Origin: Amycolatopsis jejuensis
GTDB lineage: Bacteria > Actinomycetota > Actinomycetes > Mycobacteriales > Pseudonocardiaceae
DNA: 64,000 nt
Direction: 5' to 3'
NCBI RefSeq assembly: GCF_000717335.1
Contig: NZ_JNYZ01000018.1
Coordinates: 62,001 to 126,000, forward strand
Below are positions 1 through 8,246 of this stretch, one piece after another (the first letter of the stretch is position 1; each line of letters opens with the position of its first letter). Position numbers and translations under genes: made by a program. Below the pieces are notes generated by a model. That model was not told where the DNA came from. It worked only from the letters and a program-made list of their open reading frames with translations, and did no database searches.

Positions 1-314
1 TCGTACGGCACCCCTTCCGGTTCGAGCCGGCGGACCTGTTCGGCGACCGCGCTGTAGAGCGACGGATCTCCCGAGGTCAGCCGCGCGACGTCACGGCCGG
101 ATCGGTGTACCTCGACCAGTTTCGCGGTGATCTCGTCGAGGCTCAGGTTCGCGGTGTCGACGCGTTCGGCGTCCGGCGGACAGTATTCGAGCAGGGCGGT
201 CGGCGTCATGCTGCCCGGGTACAGGCAGACCGGGCAGCGGGCGAGCAGGTCGCGGCCACGCACGGTGATGAGGTCGGCCGCACCCGGTCCGGCGCCGATG
301 AAGTAAACGGTCAT
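1..314 (-). CDS. cobM: precorrin-4 C11-methyltransferase CobM (partial, 3' end outside window)
   Basis: The N-terminal 104 codons of a precorrin methyltransferase are visible; the rest lies beyond the left edge. The protein begins [20 protein letters not shown], the glycine-rich first loop of the SAM-dependent tetrapyrrole methylase fold, followed by the CPVCLYPGS region and [11 protein letters not shown], the second conserved loop, typical of CobM/CbiF. The family methylates C-11 of precorrin-4 in the aerobic B12 pathway. The ATG overlaps the TGA of cobL in an ATGA junction, so the two genes are translationally coupled in one minus-strand operon. The subfamily call (CobM rather than CobJ or CobI) rests on the CPVCLYPGS and SLDEI stretches and on the cobL neighbour. 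Confidence 0.88.
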   Translation of the reverse strand, partial: MTVYFIGAGPGAADLITVRGRDLLARCPVCLYPGSMTPTALLEYCPPDAERVDTANLSLDEITAKLVEVHRSGRDVARLTSGDPSLYSAVAEQVRRLEPEGVPY

Positions 315-1459
315 TTCCAGCTCCACTGCGTGACGGCGCGGGACGGCGTCCAGCCGGTGAACCCGCCGAGAGGTTTCGCGTGCTCCACGGAGATCCGTTG
401 CAGTTCGCCGCCGTGTCGCGCGTACGCGGCGGCCAGGATCTGTTCTGCTTCAAGGGTTACCCCGTGCGCGACGATGCGGGCGCCGGTTTCGAGGCAGGCG
501 TCGAGGACCCCGGGTACCGTCAGGCCGCCGCCGACGAACACTGCGTCCGGTTGGGGGAGTGTCTTGAGCGCATCGGGGGCCGGACCGGTGACGACCTGGA
601 GTTCCGGTACGCCAAGGGTATCCGCATTGCGCCGGATCCGTTCCGCGCGCGCCGCATCGCGTTCGATCGCAATCGCGCGGTTCAGCGGATGCACGCGCGA
701 CCATTCGATGCCGACACTTCCCGCGCCTGCGCCGACGTCCCACAGCAGTTCCCCGGGCGCTGGCGCGAGCCGGGCAAGCGCGGACGCGCGGACGTCACGT
801 TTCGTGAGCTGGCCGTCGTGCTCGAACGCGTCATCGGGCAGACCGGTGAGCGGGAGCCTCGGTCCTTGACAGCCGATGGCGAACACCGTGAGCGAGCCGG
901 GATCGTGCGTCCAGCCGTCGGCGATCTGCTCGTCGGCGCCAAGGTTTTCCAGCGTGGTCAGGGTGGATTTCCCGTACCCGCGGGCGGTGAGCAGATCGCG
1001 CAGTTCGGCCGCCGTACCGCCGAGTACGAGCACTTTCCGGCCCGGCGCAAGGGCACGCGCGACGCGGTGCACGGCGCGGCCGACGACCGTCACGATTTCG
1101 GTTTCTTCGAACGACCACCCCAGCCGCGCGCGGGCCAGCGTGGCCGACGAAAGTGCAGGCAGGACTTCGATGGCGTGACCTCGGTCACGCAAGGTGGTGC
1201 CGATGCCGGACAGCAACGGGTCGCCGCTGGCCAGGACGCAGATCCGGCGTCCGGCGTATTCGGCGAGAACCTCGTCGAGCGCGGGCAGCAACGGGCTCGG
1301 CCAGGCCCGGGTCTCGATGTCCCCGGGCAGGGACGCGAGCTGGCGCGGCGCACCCAGCACGACGTCGGCTTTCCGCACGGCATCGCGGGCTTGCGGGGAC
1401 AGCCCGGCCCAGCCGCCGGCCCCGATCCCTACCACAGTCAGGGGTGATTCATCGCGCAC
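311..1459 (-). CDS. cobL: precorrin-6Y C5,15-methyltransferase (decarboxylating) CobL, CbiE-CbiT fusion
   Basis: This 382-aa protein has the two expected halves. Residues about 5-200 are a CbiE-type tetrapyrrole methylase ([11 protein letters not shown] at the start, [10 protein letters not shown] near 78-87). Residues about 212-382 are a CbiT-type class I methyltransferase with the SAM loop [11 protein letters not shown] near 240-250. CobL methylates C-5 and C-15 of precorrin-6B and decarboxylates the C-12 acetate. Length matches the usual fused enzyme. The start is a GTG preceded by GGTGGGA; it lies about 70 bp from the divergent chelatase gene, so both promoters must sit in that short gap. 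The 3' end overlaps cobM by 4 bases. Confidence 0.95.
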   Translation of the reverse strand: MRDESPLTVVGIGAGGWAGLSPQARDAVRKADVVLGAPRQLASLPGDIETRAWPSPLLPALDEVLAEYAGRRICVLASGDPLLSGIGTTLRDRGHAIEVLPALSSATLARARLGWSFEETEIVTVVGRAVHRVARALAPGRKVLVLGGTAAELRDLLTARGYGKSTLTTLENLGADEQIADGWTHDPGSLTVFAIGCQGPRLPLTGLPDDAFEHDGQLTKRDVRASALARLAPAPGELLWDVGAGAGSVGIEWSRVHPLNRAIAIERDAARAERIRRNADTLGVPELQVVTGPAPDALKTLPQPDAVFVGGGLTVPGVLDACLETGARIVAHGVTLEAEQILAAAYARHGGELQRISVEHAKPLGGFTGWTPSRAVTQWSWK

Positions 1460-1530
1460 GATTTCCCACCCTAAGCGAGGCCGCCGCTGTGCGATGATCG
1501 GCCGGACGCCGCGACCACGAGGGAGTGTTC

Positions 1531-3531
1531 TTGAAGCCCTATCCGTTCACCGCTGTCGTCGGGATGCCGGACCTGCGTCTGGCGCTCGTCCTGTCCTCGA
1601 TCTCACCCGCGGTCGGCGGGGTGCTGGTGCGGGGCGAGAAAGGCACGGCGAAATCGACCATGGTGCGCGCGCTGGCCGGGCTGCTGCCGGGCGTCGACGT
1701 GGTGGACGGGTGCCGGTTTTCCTGCGCTCCCACCGCTGCCGACCCGCAGTGCCCGGACGGTCCGCACGCGGCCGATGCCCCCGCGCACCGGCGGCCGGCC
1801 CGGCTGGTGGAGCTGCCGGTGGGCGCGGCCGAGGACCGGGTCGTCGGGTCGCTGAACCTGGAGAAAGCGCTGGCCGAGGGGGTCACCGACTACCAGCCGG
1901 GGCTGCTGGCGGCCGCGCATCGCGGGTTGCTGTACGTGGACGAAGTCAACCTTTTGCACGACCACCTCGTGGACACTTTGCTCGACGCCGCGGCGATGGG
2001 TCGCGCGACGGTGGAGCGCGAGGGCGTTTCGGTTTCGCACGCGGCGAGGTTCGTCCTGATCGGCACCATGAACCCGGAGGAAGGCGAGCTGCGGCCGCAG
2101 CTGCTCGACCGGTTCGGGCTCACCGTCGAGGTCGCGTCGAGCCGGGATCCGGAGCAGCGCGTCGAGGTGGTCCGGCGCCGGCTGGCGTACGAGGCCGATC
2201 CGGACGGGTTCGCGCTCGGTTACGCTGGCTCGGACGCGGCGCTGGCGGCGGAAATCGAGGCGGCACAACGGCTTCTGCCGTCGGTGAAGCTGCCGGACGA
2301 CGCGCTGCGGCAGATTGCCGAGGTGTGCGCGTCGTTCGAGGTCGACGGGATGCGCGCGGACATCGTCACCGCGCGGACGGCGGTCGCGCACGCGGCGTGG
2401 GCCGGGCGGGACGAGGTGACCACCGAGGACATCCGGGTCGCGGCGCGGCTCGCGTTGCCGCACCGGCGGCGGCGGAACCCGTTCGACGCGCCGGGGATTT
2501 CGGAGGACCAGCTGGAGCAGGCGTTGCAGGACGCGCAACCTCCGGAGGGGCCGGACGGTCCGGATGGGCCGGACGACGGCGGTCCCGATGGTGGACCGGA
2601 CGGTGGGCCGGGCGGGCAGCCGGATGGTGCGTCGGCCGGTGCTGCTCCGGACGACGCGGGTGCTGAGGCCGGTGCGCCCCCGCCGCAGCCCGGGAACGGG
2701 GATTCGCCGCAGAAGACCGTCGGCGCGGGGGACACGTTCCGGGCCAGGGTGTTCCGCGTCAAGGGAACCGGCGAAGGCGAGCGCGGACGTCGTTCACGCG
2801 CCATCACCGACACCGGCCGCACGATCGGCGTGCAACCGCCCAGCGTGCGGGAGGGTCGTCCGCATCTCGTCGCCACGATCCGCGCCGCCGCGCCGCATCA
2901 GCAGGCCCGCGGGAGGTCCGGACCGGGGCTGGAGGTGCGGTCGCCGGACGTGCGGTTCGCGCTGCGCGAGGGGCGCGAAGGCAATCTGGTGCTGTTCTGC
3001 GTGGACGCGTCGGGCTCGATGGGCGCTCGCGCGCGGATGCGGGAAGTGAAGACCGCGGTGCTTTCCCTGCTGTTGGACGCTTACCAACGGCGGGACAAGG
3101 TCGGTCTCGTCACGTTCCGTGGTGCGGCGGCCGAGTTGGCGCTGCCGCCGACGATCAGCGTGGAGGCCGCCGCGGCGAGGCTCGAAGGGCTGCCGACCGG
3201 TGGCCGTACGCCGCTCGCGGAGGGGCTGGTGGAAGCCGCGCGGGTGTTGCGCGTGGAGGCGATCCGGGATCCGCGACGGCGTCCGCTGCTGGTGCTGGTC
3301 ACCGACGGCCGCGCCACGAGCGGGTCCGACGCGGTCGCTCGCGCGGAGGCTGCCGCGGGGTTGCTCACCGGCGTGACCACGATCGTGATGGACTGCGAAA
3401 CCGGCCGGATGCGGCTCGGCCTCGCTGCGGAACTGGCCGGGCACCTGGGTGCCGAGCACGTGCCACTGTCCGAAGTGGCCGGTGAGTCGCTGGCTTCGGC
3501 CGTACGCGAACGAACGGGAAGGGCTGCCTGA
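1531..3531 (+). CDS. fused ChlI/ChlD-type chelatase subunit (AAA+ ATPase plus VWA domain), probable cobaltochelatase component
   Basis: This 666-aa protein resembles magnesium-chelatase I and D subunits joined end to end. The AAA+ part has Walker A GEKGTAKS at about 35-42 and a Walker B-like LLYVDEVNLL. A linker at about 335-400 is very rich in Pro, Gly and Asp (repeated PDG units). The C-terminal VWA domain carries a MIDAS motif DASGS near 492-496. In actinobacterial B12 clusters this protein is thought to power CobN-type cobalt insertion; that role is inferred from the family and from neighbouring cobO, and cobN is not in the window. A GTG at 1525 directly abuts the GAGGGA ribosome site, so the in-frame TTG at 1531 is the better start. 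The stop overlaps cobO in a TGATG junction. Confidence 0.88.
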   Translation: MKPYPFTAVVGMPDLRLALVLSSISPAVGGVLVRGEKGTAKSTMVRALAGLLPGVDVVDGCRFSCAPTAADPQCPDGPHAADAPAHRRPARLVELPVGAAEDRVVGSLNLEKALAEGVTDYQPGLLAAAHRGLLYVDEVNLLHDHLVDTLLDAAAMGRATVEREGVSVSHAARFVLIGTMNPEEGELRPQLLDRFGLTVEVASSRDPEQRVEVVRRRLAYEADPDGFALGYAGSDAALAAEIEAAQRLLPSVKLPDDALRQIAEVCASFEVDGMRADIVTARTAVAHAAWAGRDEVTTEDIRVAARLALPHRRRRNPFDAPGISEDQLEQALQDAQPPEGPDGPDGPDDGGPDGGPDGGPGGQPDGASAGAAPDDAGAEAGAPPPQPGNGDSPQKTVGAGDTFRARVFRVKGTGEGERGRRSRAITDTGRTIGVQPPSVREGRPHLVATIRAAAPHQQARGRSGPGLEVRSPDVRFALREGREGNLVLFCVDASGSMGARARMREVKTAVLSLLLDAYQRRDKVGLVTFRGAAAELALPPTISVEAAAARLEGLPTGGRTPLAEGLVEAARVLRVEAIRDPRRRPLLVLVTDGRATSGSDAVARAEAAAGLLTGVTTIVMDCETGRMRLGLAAELAGHLGAEHVPLSEVAGESLASAVRERTGRAA

Positions 3532-4145
3532 TGCCGCAAGGGAAACCGGCCGTGGTGCCGCAAGACGGGCTGACCACGCGGCAGCGCCGGAACCGTCCGC
3601 TGCTCGCGGTGCACACCGGGGAAATGAAAGGCAAGTCCACCGCGGCCTTCGGAATGGCGTTGCGCGCGTGGAATCAGGGTTGGTCGATCGGCGTTTTCCA
3701 GTTCGTGAAGTCGGCGAAATGGCGGGTCGGCGAGGAAGCCGCGTTCAAGGCACTCGGGAAACTGCACGACGAAACCGGGCAGGGCGGTCCGGTCGAATGG
3801 CACAAAATGGGGGAAGGCTGGAGCTGGTCGCGTAAACCGGGCAGCGAGGAGGACCACGCGGCCAATGCGCAGGAAGGGTGGGCGGAAATCAAACGCCGCC
3901 TTTCCGCGGAGGCGCACGGTTTCTACGTACTCGACGAATTCAGCTACCTGCTCAAGTGGGGCTGGCTTTCGGTGGACGACGTAGTGTCCACTTTGGTCTC
4001 CCGGCCCGGGCACCAGCACGTGGTGATCACCGGCCGGTACGCGCCGCCGGAACTGATCGAGGCCGCCGACCTGGTCACCGAAATGACCAAGGTCAAGCAC
4101 CCGATGGACGCCGGGCAGAAGGGGCAGCGGGGGATCGAGTGGTAG
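3531..4145 (+). CDS. cobO: corrinoid adenosyltransferase CobO
   Basis: This 204-aa protein has the CobO/BtuR/CobA fold. The P-loop GEMKGKST lies at residues 30-37, followed by FGMALRAWNQGW, the EWHKMGEGWSW segment and YVLDEFSY. It transfers the adenosyl group of ATP to cob(I)yrinic acid a,c-diamide, forming the Co-C bond. Length is typical. Its ATG overlaps the upstream chelatase stop (TGATG), and its own last seven bases overlap the cobB start, so chelatase-cobO-cobB-cobC reads as one tightly coupled operon. Confidence 0.97.
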   Translation: MPQGKPAVVPQDGLTTRQRRNRPLLAVHTGEMKGKSTAAFGMALRAWNQGWSIGVFQFVKSAKWRVGEEAAFKALGKLHDETGQGGPVEWHKMGEGWSWSRKPGSEEDHAANAQEGWAEIKRRLSAEAHGFYVLDEFSYLLKWGWLSVDDVVSTLVSRPGHQHVVITGRYAPPELIEAADLVTEMTKVKHPMDAGQKGQRGIEW

Positions 4146-5491
4146 CGCGCGTGGTGATTGCCGCGCCCGGTTCCGGGCACGGCAAGACCACCATCGCAGC
4201 CGGGTTGATGGCTGCGTTGCGCGCGGCCGGGCACCGCGTGTCCGGGCACAAGGTCGGCCCGGATTTCATCGATCCCGGCTACCACGCGCTTGCGACCGGC
4301 CGCCCGCCACGCAATCTCGACCCATTTCTGCAAGGCGAAGACACGCTGGTTCCTTTGCTACGGCACGGTTCTGCGGGCGCCGACATTACCGTCATCGAGG
4401 GCGTGATGGGCCTTTTCGACGGCGCGCTGGGTACCGAGGGATATGCGTCGACCGCCCATGTCGCCAGGCTTCTCGACGCGCCGGTGATCCTTGTTGTCGA
4501 CGCTTCGGCAGCTTCTCGCAGCGTCGCGGCGACGGTGCTGGGATTCGCGCAGTACGACACCCGCGTGCGCATTGCCGGGGTAATCCTGAACAAGCTGGGC
4601 TCGCAACGGCACGAAGACGAGATCGTCAGTGCGTTGGCGGCGACCGGTGTCCCGTTGCTGGGTGCTTTGCGCCGCAATGAAAACGTGCACGCGCCAAGCC
4701 GTCACCTCGGTTTGGTTCCGGCGGCCGAGCGGGCGGCGGATTCGCAACGGTTGCTGCCGGAGCTGGCGGAGTGGGTGGCGCACGGGGTCGACCTCGAGGC
4801 GGTCGTCCGGGTCGCCCGGCAGGCTCCGCCACTGGGTGGTCCTTTGTGGACTCCCGGCCCGGTTCAGGACGGTCCACGTGCGACTCTTGCCGCTGCCTCC
4901 GGCCCGGCGTTCACGTTCCGCTACACCGAGAACGTCGAGCTGCTGGCCGCGCGCGGGATTGATGTGGTTGACGTGGATCCCTTGCGAGACAAAGCTTTAC
5001 CTGCTGGTTGCGCCGGGCTGTACTTCGGCGGCGGATTCCCCGAAGTGCACGCTGCCGAGTTATCGTCCAATGTGGAGCTTCGTACTTCGGTTGCCGCCGC
5101 AATTGCCGACGGAATGCCGGTGAGCGCGGAATGTGCGGGCCTGCTTTATTTGTGCCGTTCGCTTGACGACCTTCCGATGGTCGGCGCCGTCGATGCGGAA
5201 GCAACCATGACTCGCCGTGGAAAACTCGGCTACCGCAAAGCCGTTGCGGTAGCCGACAATGTGCTCGCCGTCGCCGGGCAACGCGTCACCGGACACGAAT
5301 TCCACCGCACCGAAATCGCTCCGGCCCATGGTTCCTCCGCGGCCTGGGGCTGGGATCGCACCCTGGACGGATTCGCTTCCTCCTCACTGCATGCCTCCTA
5401 TCTGCACGTCCATTGGGCCGGATACCCGGAACTGGCTGACCGTTTCGCCGAACGCGTACACGCGCATTCCCTGGCGGTGGCCCATGGCTGA
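4139..5491 (+). CDS. cobB: cobyrinate a,c-diamide synthase CobB
   Basis: This 450-aa enzyme has an N-terminal dethiobiotin-synthetase-like ATP-binding domain beginning VVIAAPGSGHGKTTIAAGLM, and a C-terminal class I glutamine amidotransferase domain with the nucleophile region VSAECAGLLYLC and a late HVHWAGYPE segment. It amidates the a and c side chains using glutamine and ATP. The open frame runs further upstream, but the GTG at 4139 gives the expected N-terminus and lies behind a GGGGCAGCGGGGGA stretch; it overlaps cobO by 7 bases. The stop overlaps the cobC ATG. Confidence 0.95.
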   Translation: MVARVVIAAPGSGHGKTTIAAGLMAALRAAGHRVSGHKVGPDFIDPGYHALATGRPPRNLDPFLQGEDTLVPLLRHGSAGADITVIEGVMGLFDGALGTEGYASTAHVARLLDAPVILVVDASAASRSVAATVLGFAQYDTRVRIAGVILNKLGSQRHEDEIVSALAATGVPLLGALRRNENVHAPSRHLGLVPAAERAADSQRLLPELAEWVAHGVDLEAVVRVARQAPPLGGPLWTPGPVQDGPRATLAAASGPAFTFRYTENVELLAARGIDVVDVDPLRDKALPAGCAGLYFGGGFPEVHAAELSSNVELRTSVAAAIADGMPVSAECAGLLYLCRSLDDLPMVGAVDAEATMTRRGKLGYRKAVAVADNVLAVAGQRVTGHEFHRTEIAPAHGSSAAWGWDRTLDGFASSSLHASYLHVHWAGYPELADRFAERVHAHSLAVAHG

Positions 5492-6506
5492 GTACGACCT
5501 GCATCACCACGGTGACCGGGAGGTCGGCGAGGGACTGGTAGACCTCGCAGTGAACGTCCGGCTGTCGGCGCCACCTTCCTGGCTGCGCGCGGAACTTGCT
5601 GCCGCACTCGACAATCTGGCCGCATACCCGGACACCTCTCGCGCCGTGGCCGCCGTCGCCGCACGCCATGGTCGCGCCGCCTCCGACGTCCTGATCACCG
5701 CCGGTGCCGCGGAGGCCTTCACCCTGCTGGCGTCGGCCTTGACGCCGAAGCACGCCGTGGTGGTCCACCCGCAATTCACCGAACCGGAAGCCGCCCTGCG
5801 CGCCGCCGGACACGCCGTCGACCGGGTCATCCTGTCCGAAGCAGACGGTTACCGGCTCACTCCCGTTCCCGCGGGCGCGGACCTCGTTTTCGTCGGCAAC
5901 CCGACGAACCCGACCTCGGTCCTGCATCCCGCGGACACCCTGCGCACGCTGACCCGCCCCGGCCGCATCGTGGTCGTCGACGAAGCTTTCCTCGACGCCG
6001 TCTCCGGCGAGGTCGAAAGCCTTGCCGGAGAACGCATCACGGGCGTGGTGGTGCTGCGGAGCCTCACCAAGACGTGGGGGCTGGCGGGCCTTCGCGCGGG
6101 CTATGTCCTCGGTGAGCCCGCGGTGATCGACCGGTTGCGTGCCGTGCAGCCACCGTGGTCGGTGTCCACTTTGGCCGCCGTCGCGACGATCGCCTGCTGC
6201 CGCCCGTCGGCGCTGGAGGAAGCGGAAAAACTGGCCGCCACCGCCGAATCCGACCGGGACTACCTGGAATCCGGCCTGGCTTCCCTGGGTGTTCCCGTGG
6301 TGGGGACCCCGCGCGGCCCGTTCGTGTTGATCCGGATCCCCGGCGCCGCAGCTCTCCGTCTCCGCCTGCGCGAGGCAGGCTACGCCGTCCGCCGCGGCGA
6401 CACTTTCCCCGGTCTGGGACCGGATCACCTGCGCATTGCCGTCCGGGACCGCGTCACCACCGACGCTTTCCTGGACGTCCTACGGGCGTTGCTCACGCAG
6501 CCGTAA
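5484..6506 (+). CDS. cobC: Rv2231c-family PLP-dependent aminotransferase-like CobC
   Basis: This 340-aa fold-type I PLP enzyme resembles histidinol-phosphate aminotransferase. The likely Schiff-base lysine is Lys196 in SLTKTWGLAGLRAGY; VVDEAFLD and VGNPTNPTS are the cofactor-contacting segments. In B12 clusters this family is annotated as CobC and linked to the aminopropanol branch, as threonine-phosphate decarboxylase in CobD(Salmonella)-type enzymes. The exact reaction of the actinobacterial form is inferred. The ATG at 5484 overlaps the cobB stop by 8 bases; the 3' end overlaps convergent cobS by 14 bp. Confidence 0.88.
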   Translation: MAEYDLHHHGDREVGEGLVDLAVNVRLSAPPSWLRAELAAALDNLAAYPDTSRAVAAVAARHGRAASDVLITAGAAEAFTLLASALTPKHAVVVHPQFTEPEAALRAAGHAVDRVILSEADGYRLTPVPAGADLVFVGNPTNPTSVLHPADTLRTLTRPGRIVVVDEAFLDAVSGEVESLAGERITGVVVLRSLTKTWGLAGLRAGYVLGEPAVIDRLRAVQPPWSVSTLAAVATIACCRPSALEEAEKLAATAESDRDYLESGLASLGVPVVGTPRGPFVLIRIPGAAALRLRLREAGYAVRRGDTFPGLGPDHLRIAVRDRVTTDAFLDVLRALLTQP

Positions 6507-7248
6507 GCAACGCCGCGGCCACCGCCACCTCGACGCACCCGCCAAGCACGTCGCCCGTGATGCCCCCGATGCGCCGCACACACCGGACCAGCAACACCCC
6601 CGCCACGACGTACCCCAACGCGACCGCCAGCGCCCCCCGCCACCACGGCAACCCCGGCGCGAACGCCGCACCCCCCACCGCCACCGCGAAAACCGCCGCC
6701 GCCACCACGACCGGCACCGACCCGGCAACCGTCGCCCCCAACCCTTCCGGTCGCGCCGACGGTACCCCTTTCGCACAACACAACGACAACACACACCGTC
6801 CACAAAGGACGGCCACGACAACCGCGGACACCCCGTGCCCGTGGCCGATCGCGCCGGCGAGCGCGCCGATCTGGACCAGCAACACGAACACCAGGGTGGC
6901 AACGCCAGTAGGCCCGGAATCGCCGCGCCGCATGACATCGAGGGCCTTGGCGCGGTCGTAGGAAGCGCCGAGCCCGTCGGCAGTGTCGGCAAGCCCGTCG
7001 AGATGCAGCCCGCGACTACCCAGCGCCACCGCCCCCAGCGCCACCGCCGCGACCGCCACCGCCGGAAGCCCCACGGCAACCCCACCGGCGACGACCAGCC
7101 CCGCCGCCGCAGCCAGCGGAACCGCCGCAACCGGCCCGAGCACCATCGCCACCCCGGCAACCGAGCGATCAATCCGCCGAGGCGCGGGCACCGGAACGGT
7201 GGTCAAGGTCCCGAACGCCAACCGGACCCCATCCCCGACCCGGGTCAC
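6493..7248 (-). CDS. cobS: adenosylcobinamide-GDP ribazoletransferase (cobalamin synthase) CobS
   Basis: This 251-aa integral membrane protein has several Ala/Val/Gly-rich helices. The family signature is the cytoplasmic LHLDGLADTADGLG segment followed by DVMRRGDSGPTGV, with its Asp residues thought to bind metal and nucleotide. It joins GDP-activated cobinamide to alpha-ribazole, the final assembly step. It starts with GTG. It runs in the same direction as cobU-cobT but is separated from cobT by about 1 kb of repeats, so cotranscription is uncertain. The 3' end converges on cobC with a 14-bp overlap. Confidence 0.94.
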   Translation of the reverse strand: MTRVGDGVRLAFGTLTTVPVPAPRRIDRSVAGVAMVLGPVAAVPLAAAAGLVVAGGVAVGLPAVAVAAVALGAVALGSRGLHLDGLADTADGLGASYDRAKALDVMRRGDSGPTGVATLVFVLLVQIGALAGAIGHGHGVSAVVVAVLCGRCVLSLCCAKGVPSARPEGLGATVAGSVPVVVAAAVFAVAVGGAAFAPGLPWWRGALAVALGYVVAGVLLVRCVRRIGGITGDVLGGCVEVAVAAALLTAA

Positions 7249-7394
7249 CGCCCGGCCACCGTTGCGGTGACGGCTGCCCTGTTCAAGCCTTTACCTCCGC
7301 TTTCAATGCCGTGCCGCTGGACTCGCGCCCCTGCTGTGCGGCGCAACCTTGCCGTCCTGCGCTACCACGCCGCCGTGCGCAACTATGCCCCGCC

Positions 7395-7534
7395 GTTGTA
7401 GCCCGCTGTGTTGGGCACTCCGGTGCGAGGTGTTGCCGCGCTGTGTTGTGCATCCTGGGGCGAGGTGTTGCCGCGTTGCGTTGCGCATCCTGGTGCCGGG
7501 CGTTGCCGAGCTGCGCTGCGCATCCCGGCGCGAA
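7395..7534. repeat. 35-bp degenerate tandem repeat, four units
   Basis: Units begin near 7395, 7430, 7465 and 7500, each 35 bp. Each contains a GTTGCCGCGCTG-like half followed by TGCATCCTGG-like sequence. The middle units are closest to each other and the outer ones are eroded. The sequence is unrelated to the 30-bp array 200 bp downstream. Confidence 0.7.
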
Positions 7535-7728
7535 CCGCTGCTCTGCGCACCCGGAAGCGATGAGCCGCCCCGCTGCCGCGTGCGCCCCTCGATGATCGCC
7601 GCTTGGCTCTCCTGCGCGACCCGGCCGCGACCCGCTGCCCGCGCGAACCCGCAGCCCCTCCTCCAGCGCGGCCCACGGCCCGCCGTGGCTCGCGCTCCCG
7701 CGCGCCACCGCCACCCACCCCGCCACCC

Positions 7729-8215
7729 GATGCGACGTTCGGTGCATGTGACGCACCCAATGCGGCATTGGGTGCGTGTGGCGCAGCGAATGTGGCGTTG
7801 GGTGCGTGTGGCGCAGGGAATGTGGCGTTGGGTGCGTGGGATGCAGCGAATGTGGCGTTGGGTGCGTGTGGCGCAGGGAATGTGGCGTTGGGGTGCGTGT
7901 GGCGCAGGGAATGTGGCGTTGGGGTGCGTGTGGCGCAGGGAATGTGGCGTTGGGTGCGTGGGATGCAGCGAATGTGGCGTTGGGTGCGTGGGATGCAGCG
8001 AATGTGGCGTTGGGTGCGTGGGATGCAGCGAATGTGGCGTTGGGTGCGTGTGGCGCAGCGAATGTGGCGTTGGGTGCGTGTGGCGCAGCGAATGTGGCGT
8101 TGGGTGCGCGTGGCGCAGCGAATGTGGCGTTGGGGTGCCCGGGATGTAGCGAGTGCGCCGTTTAGCGCACGGGATGCAGCGAATGTGGCATTCGGTGCAT
8201 CCCACGCACCCAACA
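7729..8215. repeat. 30-bp tandem repeat array bounded by inverted copies of the unit
   Basis: Twelve well-kept direct units run from 7771 to 8132 (starts 7771, 7801, 7831, 7861, 7891, 7922, 7953, 7983, 8013, 8043, 8073, 8103), followed by two degenerate units (8133, 8164). Two units are 31 bp. Units share a GGTGCGTG head and a GCGAATGTGGCGTTG tail (first base of the tail varies) and differ in the middle (TGGCGCAG or GGATGCAG). On the left, 7733-7763 is an inverted unit, making a perfect 13-bp hairpin (7751-7763 with 7765-7777). On the right, 8189-8207 is another inverted unit, pairing 8171-8185 with 8189-8203 with one mismatch. Confidence 0.9.
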
Positions 8216-8246
8216 CCACCCCGGCACCCCCCGGCAAACCCTCGGG

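Larger units (their letters stand above)
7249..8246. other. repeat-filled intergenic region between cobS and cobT, no convincing gene
   Basis: This gap of about 1 kb contains no frame with gene-like features. It holds a 35-bp degenerate repeat (7395-7534), a unique GC-rich stretch (about 7535-7728), and a 30-bp array (7729-8215) with inverted terminal units. Long open frames cross it on both strands only because a 30-bp unit without stops stays open; 31-bp units shift the frame inside the array. The promoter of cobS, if separate, must lie within about 7249-7390. No B12 riboswitch elements were recognised. Confidence 0.75.

Noticed and set aside
1525..1530. GTG at 1525 as the chelatase start
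   Set aside because: The GAGGGA ribosome site directly abuts it with no spacer; the TTG at 1531 has a normal spacing.
7729..8215. The 30-bp array as a CRISPR array
   Set aside because: Units are contiguous with no spacers between them, and no cas genes are present.
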